From contig NZ_RDTE01000003.1 of assembly GCF_004125265.1 (NCBI RefSeq), positions 5,394,001 through 5,458,000 on the forward strand: DNA of 64,000 nt, read 5' to 3'. A program made the position numbers and the translations under genes. The notes under the pieces are model-generated. The model searched no databases. It saw only the letters and a program-made list of their open reading frames with translations, and was not told the DNA's origin. Positions 33,152-42,224 of this stretch are shown here, in pieces. Source of the stretch: Streptomyces lydicus (lineage in GTDB: Bacteria > Actinomycetota > Actinomycetes > Streptomycetales > Streptomycetaceae). Every line of letters begins with the position of its first letter. Position 1 is the first letter of the stretch.

Positions 33152-34065
33152 CGACCACCACCTCGACCGCCGCCTCGGTCACCGTCCGGGTGCCGGCCAA
33201 GGTCAACGTCCAGCTGGCCGTGGGCGCCGCCCGCGCCGACGGCTTCCATGACCTGGCGAACGTCTTCCTCGCCGTCGGCCTCTACGACAAGGTCACCGCC
33301 TCCCCCGCGGACACCCTGCGGATCACCGCCGAGGGCCATGACGTCGACCGCATCCCCCTGGACCGCACCAACCTGGCGGCCCGCGCCGCCGAACTCCTCG
33401 CGGCCCGCCACGGCATCGAGCCGAACGTCCACCTCCACATCACCAAGGACATCCCCGTCGCGGGCGGCATGGCGGGCGGCAGCGCGGACGCCGCCGGAGC
33501 CCTGCTGGCCTGCGACGCCCTGTGGTCCACCGGCGCCTCGCGGGATGAACTCCTCGACATCTGCGCCGAGTTGGGCAGCGACGTACCGTTCAGCCTGGTC
33601 GGCGGCGCGGCACTGGGCCGGGGCCGCGGCGAACTGCTGACCCCGCTCCCCGTCGGCGGCACCTTCCACTGGGTCTTCGCGGTCGCCGACGGCGGCTTGT
33701 CCACCCCGGCCGTCTACGGCGAGTTCGACCGCCTGACGGCGGGCACGGACGTTCCCGAGCCCGAGGCCGCCCCCGAGCTGCTGGCCGCCCTGGAATCCGG
33801 CGACCCCACCGCCCTCGCCGCGACCCTGGCCAACGACCTCCAGCCCGCAGCGCTTTCCCTGTGCCCGCCCCTGGCCGCAACCCTGGAGGCGGGCACCGCG
33901 GCCGGCGCCCTGGCCGCCCTGGTCTCCGGCTCGGGCCCGACCACCGCTTTCCTCGTCAAGGACGCGGAGGCGGCCGAACGGGTGGCCCAGGACCTGCTGG
34001 CGTCGGGGACCTGCCGGCAGGTGCGGGTGGCGGGGGCTCCGGCGGTGGGGGCGACGGTGCTTTAG
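33148..34065 (+). CDS. ispE: 4-diphosphocytidyl-2-C-methyl-D-erythritol kinase IspE
   Basis: 305 residues, ATGA overlap with ksgA. GHMP-kinase motifs: PAKVNVQLAVGAARADGFHDL at the N-terminus, the ATP loop DIPVAGGMAGGSADAAGA and the C-terminal SGSGPTTAFL. It phosphorylates CDP-methylerythritol in the MEP isoprenoid pathway. The rpfB-ksgA-ispE order is conserved across actinobacteria. A 10-bp hairpin follows the TAG directly, so the operon ends here. Confidence 0.95.
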   Translation: MTTTTSTAASVTVRVPAKVNVQLAVGAARADGFHDLANVFLAVGLYDKVTASPADTLRITAEGHDVDRIPLDRTNLAARAAELLAARHGIEPNVHLHITKDIPVAGGMAGGSADAAGALLACDALWSTGASRDELLDICAELGSDVPFSLVGGAALGRGRGELLTPLPVGGTFHWVFAVADGGLSTPAVYGEFDRLTAGTDVPEPEAAPELLAALESGDPTALAATLANDLQPAALSLCPPLAATLEAGTAAGALAALVSGSGPTTAFLVKDAEAAERVAQDLLASGTCRQVRVAGAPAVGATVL

Positions 34066-34073
34066 GCGGGCCG

Positions 34074-34101
34074 CCCGGTACGGGATCATTGCCGTACCGG
34101 G
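34074..34101 (+). terminator. Terminator after ispE
   Basis: CCCGGTACGG, eight-base loop, CCGTACCGGG, beginning 8 bp after the ispE stop codon. Confidence 0.8.
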
Positions 34102-34268
34102 CCATCGGTAAGCCCCCAAGAACCGCGCGGCAGTGGACCGCGCCGAGTCCGCTGCAGGTCCCGCAGGTCTTGCCGGGCGAGTCGGAGCCGCTGCCGCCGC
34201 ACCCTTCGCAACTCTCGTTGTGGGAAGCCGAGGGGGAGGGTGCCGGGTCAGGGCGGGCGGACTCGTGA

Positions 34269-34595
34269 TCAGCCGGTGCACGGGATCTCTTCCACGGTGT
34301 CCTGCCAGGTGTGCTGTTCGGTGTGGCCGGCGAACAGGCAGCAGCCCTCCCCGTCGGGCCCGGGGGCGACCACCGGGCAGTCCGCGAGCACGGCCAGCGC
34401 CACTTCGGCCGTTCCGCGCCAGCGGAGCCACAGCGCGGTGCCGTACTCCACGTCGTCGAGGAGGCCGAAGTGCTCACCGTCCTTGTGCGCGGACAGTTGG
34501 CACTGCACGGCACTGTCGACGCACCCGGAGGCCGACCTCTCCCGCGCTTGCCGTGCCAGGTCCAGTGGCAGTCGCCGCCAGTGCGTGCACCTCAC
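34269..34595 (-). CDS. Hypothetical protein, 108 aa
   Basis: GTG start overlapping the stop of the upstream gene by four bases (GTGA), so the two small genes are coupled. The N-terminus is basic (RCTHWRRLPLDLARQARERS); the rest is acidic and strand-rich (DDVEYGTALWLRWRGTAEVALAVLAD) with five cysteines, including a CC pair, and ends TWQDTVEEIPCTG. No domain recognised. It belongs to an accessory block inserted between ispE and the ABC-F gene and is divergent from an XRE regulator. Confidence 0.65.
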   Translation of the reverse strand: MRCTHWRRLPLDLARQARERSASGCVDSAVQCQLSAHKDGEHFGLLDDVEYGTALWLRWRGTAEVALAVLADCPVVAPGPDGEGCCLFAGHTEQHTWQDTVEEIPCTG

Positions 34596-34852
34596 CGCGA
34601 CGCCACCTGAGAGGAGCCTCCGAAGCGCAGCTCGCGGCCCGTGCACTGCGGGCAGGTACACGGCGGGAAACTGCCGGAGTTGTCGAGGGCCGCCGGAGTC
34701 TCGCCCTCCTGTACTTCCGTCACAGGGCCCCACGTCCGGCCGGAGTCGCGGGAGACTCTGAGCGTCATGAGGGCTCGCTGTTCGGCACCCAGGCCCTGAG
34801 CGCGCGTACCGCTGTCCGGCTCGCGCGTCAGAGTCTCGCCTTTCGTGGTCAT
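34592..34852 (-). CDS. Hypothetical protein with CTCPQC cluster, 86 aa
   Basis: ATG with GGAGGAG 8 nt upstream. Polar N-terminus, a strand pair (ALMTLRVSRDSGRTWGPVTE) and a C-terminal cysteine cluster CTCPQC that could bind a metal with another protein, since three cysteines are too few for a full site unless it dimerises. Divergent from the XRE regulator at 35003 with 150 bp between, an arrangement often seen for a regulator and its target genes. Confidence 0.75.
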   Translation of the reverse strand: MTTKGETLTREPDSGTRAQGLGAEQRALMTLRVSRDSGRTWGPVTEVQEGETPAALDNSGSFPPCTCPQCTGRELRFGGSSQVASR

Positions 34853-35002
34853 TACCGAACTCCTCCGTGGGGCTCTTTGCTCGTCCGGGGCAACATCCAG
34901 AAAAGCGCCTGGAGTCGGAGTTCTCCACGGCATCGATGCGGCAGTCTTGATGCATATCCGTGCACACACTTCGGACAGGTCGGACTGCGGGAGGGGGCCG
35001 CC

Positions 35003-36256
35003 ATGGGACTGGCGAGAAGGCGCAGGGCCCTGGGCTACAGTCAGGAGAAATTGGCCCAGTTACTCGGCGTGGACCGCACTACGGTCGGACGTTGGGAGAG
35101 CGGCAGGATCGTTCCACAACCACCCCAGCGACGCGCCTTGGCTACCGCCCTCGGCATCAGCCTTCACGAGCTGGATGCCCTCCTGACGCCGGCACGAGCA
35201 GCAAGCGAGCAGAGGCCGGGACAGCAGCCCAGTGCCCCCCTGAACGCGGGAGACGCAGACGAAATGATCCGCCGCGAATTCCTCCGCATACTCACCGTCA
35301 GCGGAGCGCTGGCTGCTCTCCCGGCCGAGGAGGCGGAAGCCCTCGCCGCAGGCGTCCGCCGGGGAACTCCTGCCGACTTCGCCCGTATGAACAGCCACCT
35401 CTGGCAGGTCTATCAACTGGCGCGCTCCAAGGGATCCGTCTACCCCGTTGTCCGCGACCAGCTGACGACGCTCAACGAGGCCCTGGCGGGTAAGCGTGGC
35501 AACGCGCGCCCACTCCTCAGTGCAGCGGCAGACCTCTTCCAGTTGGCCGGCGAAGTGGCGTTCGACGCGAACCGGTACGCCGACGCCGCTGCCTCATACG
35601 CACTCGCGGCGTCGATCAGCAAGGACGCCGGAGCGTACGACCTGTGGGCGTGTGCCCTCGTACGGCACGCCTACGTCGACATGTCGGAGCACCGCTACCG
35701 CCAGGCGGCGCAGATGCTTGGCGTGGCCGAGAGGTTGGCCGGGCGTGGGGACAACGCGCTCTCGACTCGCCATTGGGTCGCCTCGGTTCAAGCGGAGGCG
35801 CACGCCGGGCTTGGCGACCTGGACGCGTGTGAGCGCGCGTTGGGGCGCGCTGAGGAGGTTCGGGAACTCACCCCGGAAAGCGCCAATGGCGGATGGCTCA
35901 GGTTCGACGGATCCCGGCTCGCGGAGGAGCGTGGTGCGCGGTACGTGCGACTCGGCCGCCTGGACCTGGCGGAGGGAACGCTGCGGGAGGCCTTGCAGCA
36001 CACCGCCTTGGCATCCGGACAGTCGCTACGACGGAGGGGCGCGGTGCTGACGGACTTGGCGGCCATCGGCGTGAAGCGGCGCGATCCTGAGCAGGCGGTC
36101 TCCTACGGGAGGGAAGCCGTCGAACTGGCTCGGGCCTCTTCCTCCGGGTACATCGCCCGTAGACTCCGAGACCTGTGCGACGAGTTCGGCCCCCTGAGCC
36201 GCGACCACCGCGTGGCCGAGCTGGGGGCGGAGATCGCCACGCTGAGCACGCCGTGA
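35003..36256 (+). CDS. XRE-family regulator with TPR-like C-terminal region
   Basis: 417 residues, ATG with GGGAGG upstream. Residues 1-60 are an XRE helix-turn-helix (RRRALGYSQEKLAQLLGVDR, TVGRWESGRIVP). Residues about 90-115 are a small hydrophobic segment after RREFLRIL, and residues 150-410 are repeated helix pairs (for example DANRYADAAASYALAASIS, RLGRLDLAEGTLREALQ, RDPEQAVSYGREAVELAR) resembling TPRs, as in peptide-sensing or partner-binding regulators. Codon 20 is TTA (35060-35062), so expression may depend on bldA. It probably controls the divergent small genes and the partner gene 14 bp downstream. Confidence 0.88.
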   Translation: MGLARRRRALGYSQEKLAQLLGVDRTTVGRWESGRIVPQPPQRRALATALGISLHELDALLTPARAASEQRPGQQPSAPLNAGDADEMIRREFLRILTVSGALAALPAEEAEALAAGVRRGTPADFARMNSHLWQVYQLARSKGSVYPVVRDQLTTLNEALAGKRGNARPLLSAAADLFQLAGEVAFDANRYADAAASYALAASISKDAGAYDLWACALVRHAYVDMSEHRYRQAAQMLGVAERLAGRGDNALSTRHWVASVQAEAHAGLGDLDACERALGRAEEVRELTPESANGGWLRFDGSRLAEERGARYVRLGRLDLAEGTLREALQHTALASGQSLRRRGAVLTDLAAIGVKRRDPEQAVSYGREAVELARASSSGYIARRLRDLCDEFGPLSRDHRVAELGAEIATLSTP

Positions 36257-36270
36257 CGAGAGGGGATGGC

Positions 36271-36636
36271 ATGTCGCAGACCGAGGGTGCACGACTGTTC
36301 CGGGAAGCCTGGATCGCAGGAGTGCACCAGCATTTCCCCGGGGAGCCCAAGGCTGGCTACGTCACTCCGTGGGACGACACCCCGCAGTGGGAGCGTGAGG
36401 CCGCCGGGGCGGTCTACGAGCAGGTGCGGCAACTCATCGAGGTCAGCGACGGGCACACGTCCAGGCTGTCCCGGGAGCAGAAGGGCCGCTTCGTCGCGAC
36501 CTGCTGGACGGCTCAGATGTTCAAGCACTTCGACGACCCGAAGCCGGGCTACGTTGCGGACTGGCCGGATCTTCCGGCTTGGCAGCGGGAGACCGACGCC
36601 GACATTTTCGAGGCCATCGAGAAGGCGCTGAGCTGA
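36271..36636 (+). CDS. Hypothetical partner of the XRE regulator, 121 aa
   Basis: Begins 14 bp after the XRE gene with GAGAGGGG before the ATG. It contains two copies of a similar unit: FREAWIAGVHQHFPGEPKAGYVTPW (9-33) and FVATCWTAQMFKHFDDPKPGYVADW (74-98), each followed by an acidic WxRE segment (QWEREAAGAVYEQV, AWQRETDADIFEAI). So the protein is an internal duplication of about 60 residues rich in aromatic residues. No known domain is recognised. It is probably co-expressed with the regulator. Confidence 0.75.
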   Translation: MSQTEGARLFREAWIAGVHQHFPGEPKAGYVTPWDDTPQWEREAAGAVYEQVRQLIEVSDGHTSRLSREQKGRFVATCWTAQMFKHFDDPKPGYVADWPDLPAWQRETDADIFEAIEKALS

Positions 36637-36734
36637 CCACAGAGGAATGTTCCGTGGTGGTCAGCCGACAGAGGCTCAACACCTGCTCTTCCGGCGTGGG
36701 TTGGTGCTGCTGAGGCACCATGAGTGGCGGAGTG

Positions 36735-37706
36735 TCACGCCGCGCCACCGGTGCCGGCAGCCCTGGCCAGAACCTTGGCCACCACCTGTCCCGCCCGTAC
36801 CGCATGTTCGGCGGTCGTCGGGACACAGCGGTCCGCCGCCGGGTCGTACGCGGTCATGATCACGCCGGCGTGGTCGGTGTCCGGCTCCTGGAGGGTCACC
36901 ACGCCCTGGTCCGTCTGGTCCGTCTGGTCCGTCTGGTCCCCTCGGCCCGTCGGGTCCGCGTGGGCCGTCCGGCCCGCCGCCCGCAGCGCCTCGGCGAGGT
37001 CGCGGGAGCATTGGGCGTCCAGCACGGCGTCGTGGCTGCCGTGGACGAGGTGGACCGGTACGCCCGGTTCCCGGCCCGCGGCGAGATCGTCCAGCGGCGC
37101 GGTCCCGGTGGTCCGCGCCGGCAGGTCGTAACGGCCCGCCACCCCCACCACTGCCCTCGGCCGCCACCCCTCCACGATCTCGGGCCGCAGCGCGACCCCC
37201 AGCGCGGTCCCGGCCCCCGCCGACCACCCGGCCAGCACGAACGACTCCCCGTCGCCACCGAGCCCGCCCGCTTCTCTGCGCACGAAGGCCAGCGACTCCA
37301 GCAGGTGCGCCCGGCCGCCGTCCGCCGCGTCCGAGCGCCAGTCCGGCACGAGCACCAGCAGCCCGTGCGCCGCCGCGGTGCGCGCCAGCGGTTCGAGCAC
37401 ATCCCGCTCGTCGGGGCCGATGCCGTGCCAGAGCAGCACGGTGGGGGCCGTCCCGGGCACCCTCGCGGCCTGGGACGGCCCGGCCTCCCCGGTCTTGCCA
37501 GAGGGAGAGGCGTCCCCAGGCGGCCCGGCCACCCCCGCCGGACGGTAGACATCCAGCCGCTTCCCGCTCGGGCCGTAGACCAGCCCGCGTACCGTCTCCA
37601 CTGCCGCGCCCGCCCTGCCCATGGCGCCTGCCGAGCCCGCCGTACTTGCCGAGCCCGCCATCCTGGCCATCCCCTCCGTACCCGCCATGCCCATGTCCGG
37701 TGCCAT
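36735..37706 (-). CDS. Alpha/beta hydrolase (prolyl-oligopeptidase-like)
   Basis: 323 residues. After a Met/Gly/Ala-rich 35-residue N-terminus of low complexity come GKRLDVYRP, VLLWHGIGPDERD, the nucleophile elbow AGWSAGAGTA, HLVHGSHDAVLD and DTDHAGVIMTAYDP, giving a Ser-Asp-His set of a dienelactone-hydrolase or esterase type. A DQTDQTDQTDQ insertion encoded by 9-bp repeats (about 36907-36940) lies before the catalytic His. TAACGT 6 nt before the ATG suggests a leaderless message. Substrate unknown. Confidence 0.82.
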   Translation of the reverse strand: MAPDMGMAGTEGMARMAGSASTAGSAGAMGRAGAAVETVRGLVYGPSGKRLDVYRPAGVAGPPGDASPSGKTGEAGPSQAARVPGTAPTVLLWHGIGPDERDVLEPLARTAAAHGLLVLVPDWRSDAADGGRAHLLESLAFVRREAGGLGGDGESFVLAGWSAGAGTALGVALRPEIVEGWRPRAVVGVAGRYDLPARTTGTAPLDDLAAGREPGVPVHLVHGSHDAVLDAQCSRDLAEALRAAGRTAHADPTGRGDQTDQTDQTDQGVVTLQEPDTDHAGVIMTAYDPAADRCVPTTAEHAVRAGQVVAKVLARAAGTGGAA

Positions 37707-37712
37707 GACGGC

Positions 37713-37718
37713 ACGTTA
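37713..37718 (-). promoter_or_regulatory. -10 box of a probable leaderless promoter
   Basis: TAACGT on the minus strand, 6 nt before the ATG at 37706. Confidence 0.45.
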
Positions 37719-37737
37719 CAACGGGGAGCGCGGCGCC

Positions 37738-38118
37738 TCAGGTGCTCGCAATGGCCATCGACACCACCCAGGCCACCACCAGCAGACACGGGGCCGCGAG
37801 AAGGCAGCCCCGACCGGCGCCGCCCCGGCTGCTCATACCCACCACCGCCAGCACGGCGGCAACGAAGGCGGCGATGACCGGCAGGTTGCCGACGACCTGC
37901 TGGCCGCCCACGGAGCAGATCGTGCGGGCGTCACCCTCGTTGCAGCCGTCGCTCGCCATCACCAGGAACGGTGCGAACAGCCCGGTCACCGCGGCGAACG
38001 CCAGCACCAGCACGCCGGCGACGACGCGGGCCGCGGCGGAGCCGGTCACCGACGGTGCGGTGTCGGACACGGAAGGGGCGGACATGGAAGGGGCGGCCGG
38101 AGCCTCGTCGTTGATCAT
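37738..38118 (-). CDS. Small membrane protein, 126 aa
   Basis: Three membrane helices: VVAGVLVLAFAAVTGLFAPFL, VVGNLPVIAAFVAAVLAVVGM and CLLAAPCLLVVAWVVSMAIA. The outer loop has two cysteines (GCNEGDARTICSVG) likely to be disulfide-bonded. The ATG at 38118 is preferred because TAGCGT ends 7 nt before it; an upstream in-frame ATG at 38154 has no support. No family recognised. It is divergent from the ABC-F gene by 130 bp. Confidence 0.7.
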   Translation of the reverse strand: MINDEAPAAPSMSAPSVSDTAPSVTGSAAARVVAGVLVLAFAAVTGLFAPFLVMASDGCNEGDARTICSVGGQQVVGNLPVIAAFVAAVLAVVGMSSRGGAGRGCLLAAPCLLVVAWVVSMAIAST

Positions 38119-38125
38119 GTCTCTG

Positions 38126-38131
38126 ACGCTA
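38126..38131 (-). promoter_or_regulatory. -10 box of a probable leaderless promoter
   Basis: TAGCGT on the minus strand, 7 nt before the ATG at 38118. Box and spacing are the same as at 24420. Confidence 0.45.
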
Positions 38132-38247
38132 GGGCCGCCGTCCGCCCCCGCCATCGGTACGGATACTCATCTCCCGGCGGTCCTCCTCCCCACGCCGACT
38201 ACGCTGGGAAGGTCGATCGACCTGAAGCGCAGAAGTGCAGGAGCGGA

Positions 38248-40047
<1,800 letters not shown>

Positions 40048-40132
40048 GGGGCGGAGAGAGCCGGAGACGGAGCGGAGACGGAGCCGGATTCCGTGATTGC
40101 GACGGTCAGGGGCGCTTTCGGATGAGGGGTTC

Positions 40133-40783
40133 ATGGACCCGATGAACCAGCCAAAGGCGCCCGATATCGAGCAGGTCCTGAGGCACAACTCCAAACTGCT
40201 GAAGCGGCATGTCGCCGGCCGTCTTGTCCTCGGTATCTCTCTGATGGCGCTGCCGTTGGTGTTGAACGCTCTGGGGGCGCCGAATTCCTTCTTCCTGGTG
40301 CTGCCGATCCCGTTCGGCATGTGGGTGCTGGTCTTTCTGGCACTCAGGGTCGGCCACGGGCGGCGCTTGAACGTGTGCAGGAAGGTTCTGCACACCTATC
40401 CGCTCGAATACCGCACGCGAGTGGACAGGAAAGGGGGAGACAGGAACGGGGACGAGTGGAAGTACCTGGGAACTATCCACACGATCAAACTCTCCAGCCG
40501 CGGTCGGCACGGTGCCCCCCGTATGCGGGCCGTCAACGCCACGACGGTGCGGCGGTGGCCCAAGGGTGCCGAGGACGGCGGCGTCTGGTTCGCCGGTGAT
40601 CCGCTCTTCGGTGGTGTCATGGTCGTCCCCGGCAGCAACGCCATGATGTTCATGCAGCCCGCGAACTGGGAGAAGTTTGCCCAGGAGCGTGCGCAAGCCG
40701 GTGCCGCCCAGATCGCGCGGGCGCAGCAGGCCGGCATCGCCGAGTTGGTCGAGCGCGACCCGAACATCACCGGCTGGGTGTAA
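40133..40783 (+). CDS. Membrane-anchored protein of unknown function
   Basis: 216 residues. Two membrane helices near the N-terminus (VLGISLMALPLVLNAL and FFLVLPIPFGMWVLVFLAL) are followed by a cytoplasmic domain of about 145 residues with a strand-rich core (KYLGTIHTIKLSSRG, GVWFAGDPLFGGVMVVPGSN) and a terminal helix ending VERDPNITGWV. GAGGGG stands before the ATG at a short spacing. It is a single gene 85 bp after the ABC-F stop, possibly co-transcribed. No known domain. Confidence 0.75.
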   Translation: MDPMNQPKAPDIEQVLRHNSKLLKRHVAGRLVLGISLMALPLVLNALGAPNSFFLVLPIPFGMWVLVFLALRVGHGRRLNVCRKVLHTYPLEYRTRVDRKGGDRNGDEWKYLGTIHTIKLSSRGRHGAPRMRAVNATTVRRWPKGAEDGGVWFAGDPLFGGVMVVPGSNAMMFMQPANWEKFAQERAQAGAAQIARAQQAGIAELVERDPNITGWV

Positions 40784-40976
40784 CGCCGACCGCGCTCGAT
40801 GGCCCGCCCGCGCCCCGTAACAGCAGCAACCAGCCCAGATTGGCCGGGATTCCAGCATTCCGGGGGCTTCTTCCCGGTAGGGGGCGCGGTATCGCAGCCG
40901 AGCGTGTAGCTTCCCGGGGACGAGCGGCCCGGCAGGGGGTCGCGCCGGGGCCCGCCGGGGTGGAGGGGGTTGCTCG

Positions 40977-41771
40977 ATGGGCGTGCGGCTCATGGTGGTG
41001 GACGATCATCGTCTGCTCGCGGAGGCGCTGGCGTCGGCGCTGAAGCTGCGCGGGCACCGGGTCCTGGCGGCGGCCGCGCCGAGCGCCGGGGCCGCGGAGC
41101 TGGTGGTGAGCCGGGCGCCCGAGGTGTGCCTGCTGGGGACCGCCGCACCGGCCCGTCCCGGCGTCTTCGACCCGGTCGTACGGATCAAGAAGGAGCGGCC
41201 GCAGGTCGCGGTGGTGGTGCTGGGGCCGGTGCCCAGCCCGCGCGGGATCGCCGCCGCTTTTGCCGCCGGTGCCTCCGGTTATGTCCGTAACGACGAGCGG
41301 ATCGAAGGCGTGGAGCGCGCCATGATGAAGGCGCGGGCGGGGGAGGCGGCGGTGGCGCCGCAGCTGTTGCAGCAGGCCTTCGAGGAGTTGCTGCACCCCG
41401 CGGCGCAGCCGGACGACGAGGGGGCGCGGCTGCTGGAACTGCTCACCCCGCGCGAGGTCGAGGTCTTGATGCGGGTCGCGGACGGCGAGGACACGCGGCT
41501 GATCGCGGCGGGGATGGACATCGCGCCGAGTACGGCGCGTACGCATGTCCAGCGGGTGCTGATGAAGCTGGAGGTGGGGTCACGGCTGGAGGCCGCGGCC
41601 CTGGCGGCGCGGACCGGGCTGCTGGACCGGGCGGCGGGCGGGCGTGCGGCGCCCGTCGCGGCGGCGGGGACGGGGACCGGGACGCGGACGGGGACCGGGG
41701 CGCGGACGGCGGAGGGTGCCACGGCGGGGCCGGATCAGGACGATCCGGCCCCGTCCCCGCCCTCGCCGTAG
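40977..41771 (+). CDS. LuxR-type response regulator with degenerate receiver
   Basis: 264 residues, GGAGGGGG before the ATG. The N-terminal receiver starts LMVVDDHRLLAEALASAL, but where the phospho-accepting Asp should be (after APEVCLL) there is Gly (LLGTAAP), so phosphorylation in the usual way is unlikely. The LuxR helix-turn-helix (LLTPREVEVLMRVADGEDTR, then PSTARTHVQRVLMKLE) is intact. No kinase gene is adjacent. The tail is a GTGTGT/Ala low-complexity run. With the second LuxR regulator at 47689 it flanks the symporter-gal region. Confidence 0.9.
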   Translation: MGVRLMVVDDHRLLAEALASALKLRGHRVLAAAAPSAGAAELVVSRAPEVCLLGTAAPARPGVFDPVVRIKKERPQVAVVVLGPVPSPRGIAAAFAAGASGYVRNDERIEGVERAMMKARAGEAAVAPQLLQQAFEELLHPAAQPDDEGARLLELLTPREVEVLMRVADGEDTRLIAAGMDIAPSTARTHVQRVLMKLEVGSRLEAAALAARTGLLDRAAGGRAAPVAAAGTGTGTRTGTGARTAEGATAGPDQDDPAPSPPSP

Positions 41772-41882
41772 CCACGCCCGGTTCAGCCCGCCGCCCCCGC
41801 TCCGTCTCCCGCAGTAGCCACGCCCGGTTCAGCCCCCCCGCCCCCGCCCCCCCGCAGTAACCACGCCCCGTTCAGCCCGCCG
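41768..41882. repeat. Three copies of a 23-bp block, period 43-46 bp
   Basis: GTAGCCACGCCCGGTTCAGC recurs at 41768, 41814 and (as GTAACCACGCCCCGTTCAGC) 41857. The first copy touches the LuxR stop and the third contains the stop of the small membrane gene at 41872. Confidence 0.85.
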
Positions 41883-42180
41883 CGGGCCCCTCCTCGGTCC
41901 CCGCCTGCAGTTCCTCCGCCGTCGGCGGGACCGCCGGCCGCAGCTTCAGCCAGATGAGGAAGAAGAGGCCGAGGGCGAGCATGCCCGCGCCCGTCCACAG
42001 GTTGATGTTGATGTCCTGGGCCTTCTTGAGGTCGGCGTCCGAGGCCGTCAGGCCGGCGATGGTGACGATCACCCCGTAGACGACGAACAGGCCGCCGATG
42101 ATGCGCCGTACGTCGAAGAGCCGCGCGGCGGTCGCCGACTCGCGCTCCAGCTCCTCGACCTCGTGCTGGTAGTCACTCAT
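41872..42180 (-). CDS. Small membrane protein downstream of the symporter
   Basis: 102 residues. The N-terminal 25 residues are a charged helix (VEELERESATAARLFDVRR); then two membrane helices, IIGGLFVVYGVIVTIAGLTA and INLWTGAGMLALGLFFLIWL. It has GGAG before the ATG and follows the symporter on the same strand by 40 bp, so it is probably its accessory subunit, as small two-helix proteins often accompany SSS-family transporters in actinomycetes. Confidence 0.82.
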   Translation of the reverse strand: MSDYQHEVEELERESATAARLFDVRRIIGGLFVVYGVIVTIAGLTASDADLKKAQDININLWTGAGMLALGLFFLIWLKLRPAVPPTAEELQAGTEEGPAAG

Positions 42181-42194
42181 GGTGCGTCAACTCC

Positions 42195-42224
42195 GCAGGT
42201 TCAGGCAGGTTCAGGCAGGTTCAG
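42195..42224. repeat. Three exact 10-bp repeats over the symporter stop
   Basis: GCAGGTTCAG three times in a row. The third copy contains the symporter stop codon (42221-42223, minus strand). Confidence 0.9.
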
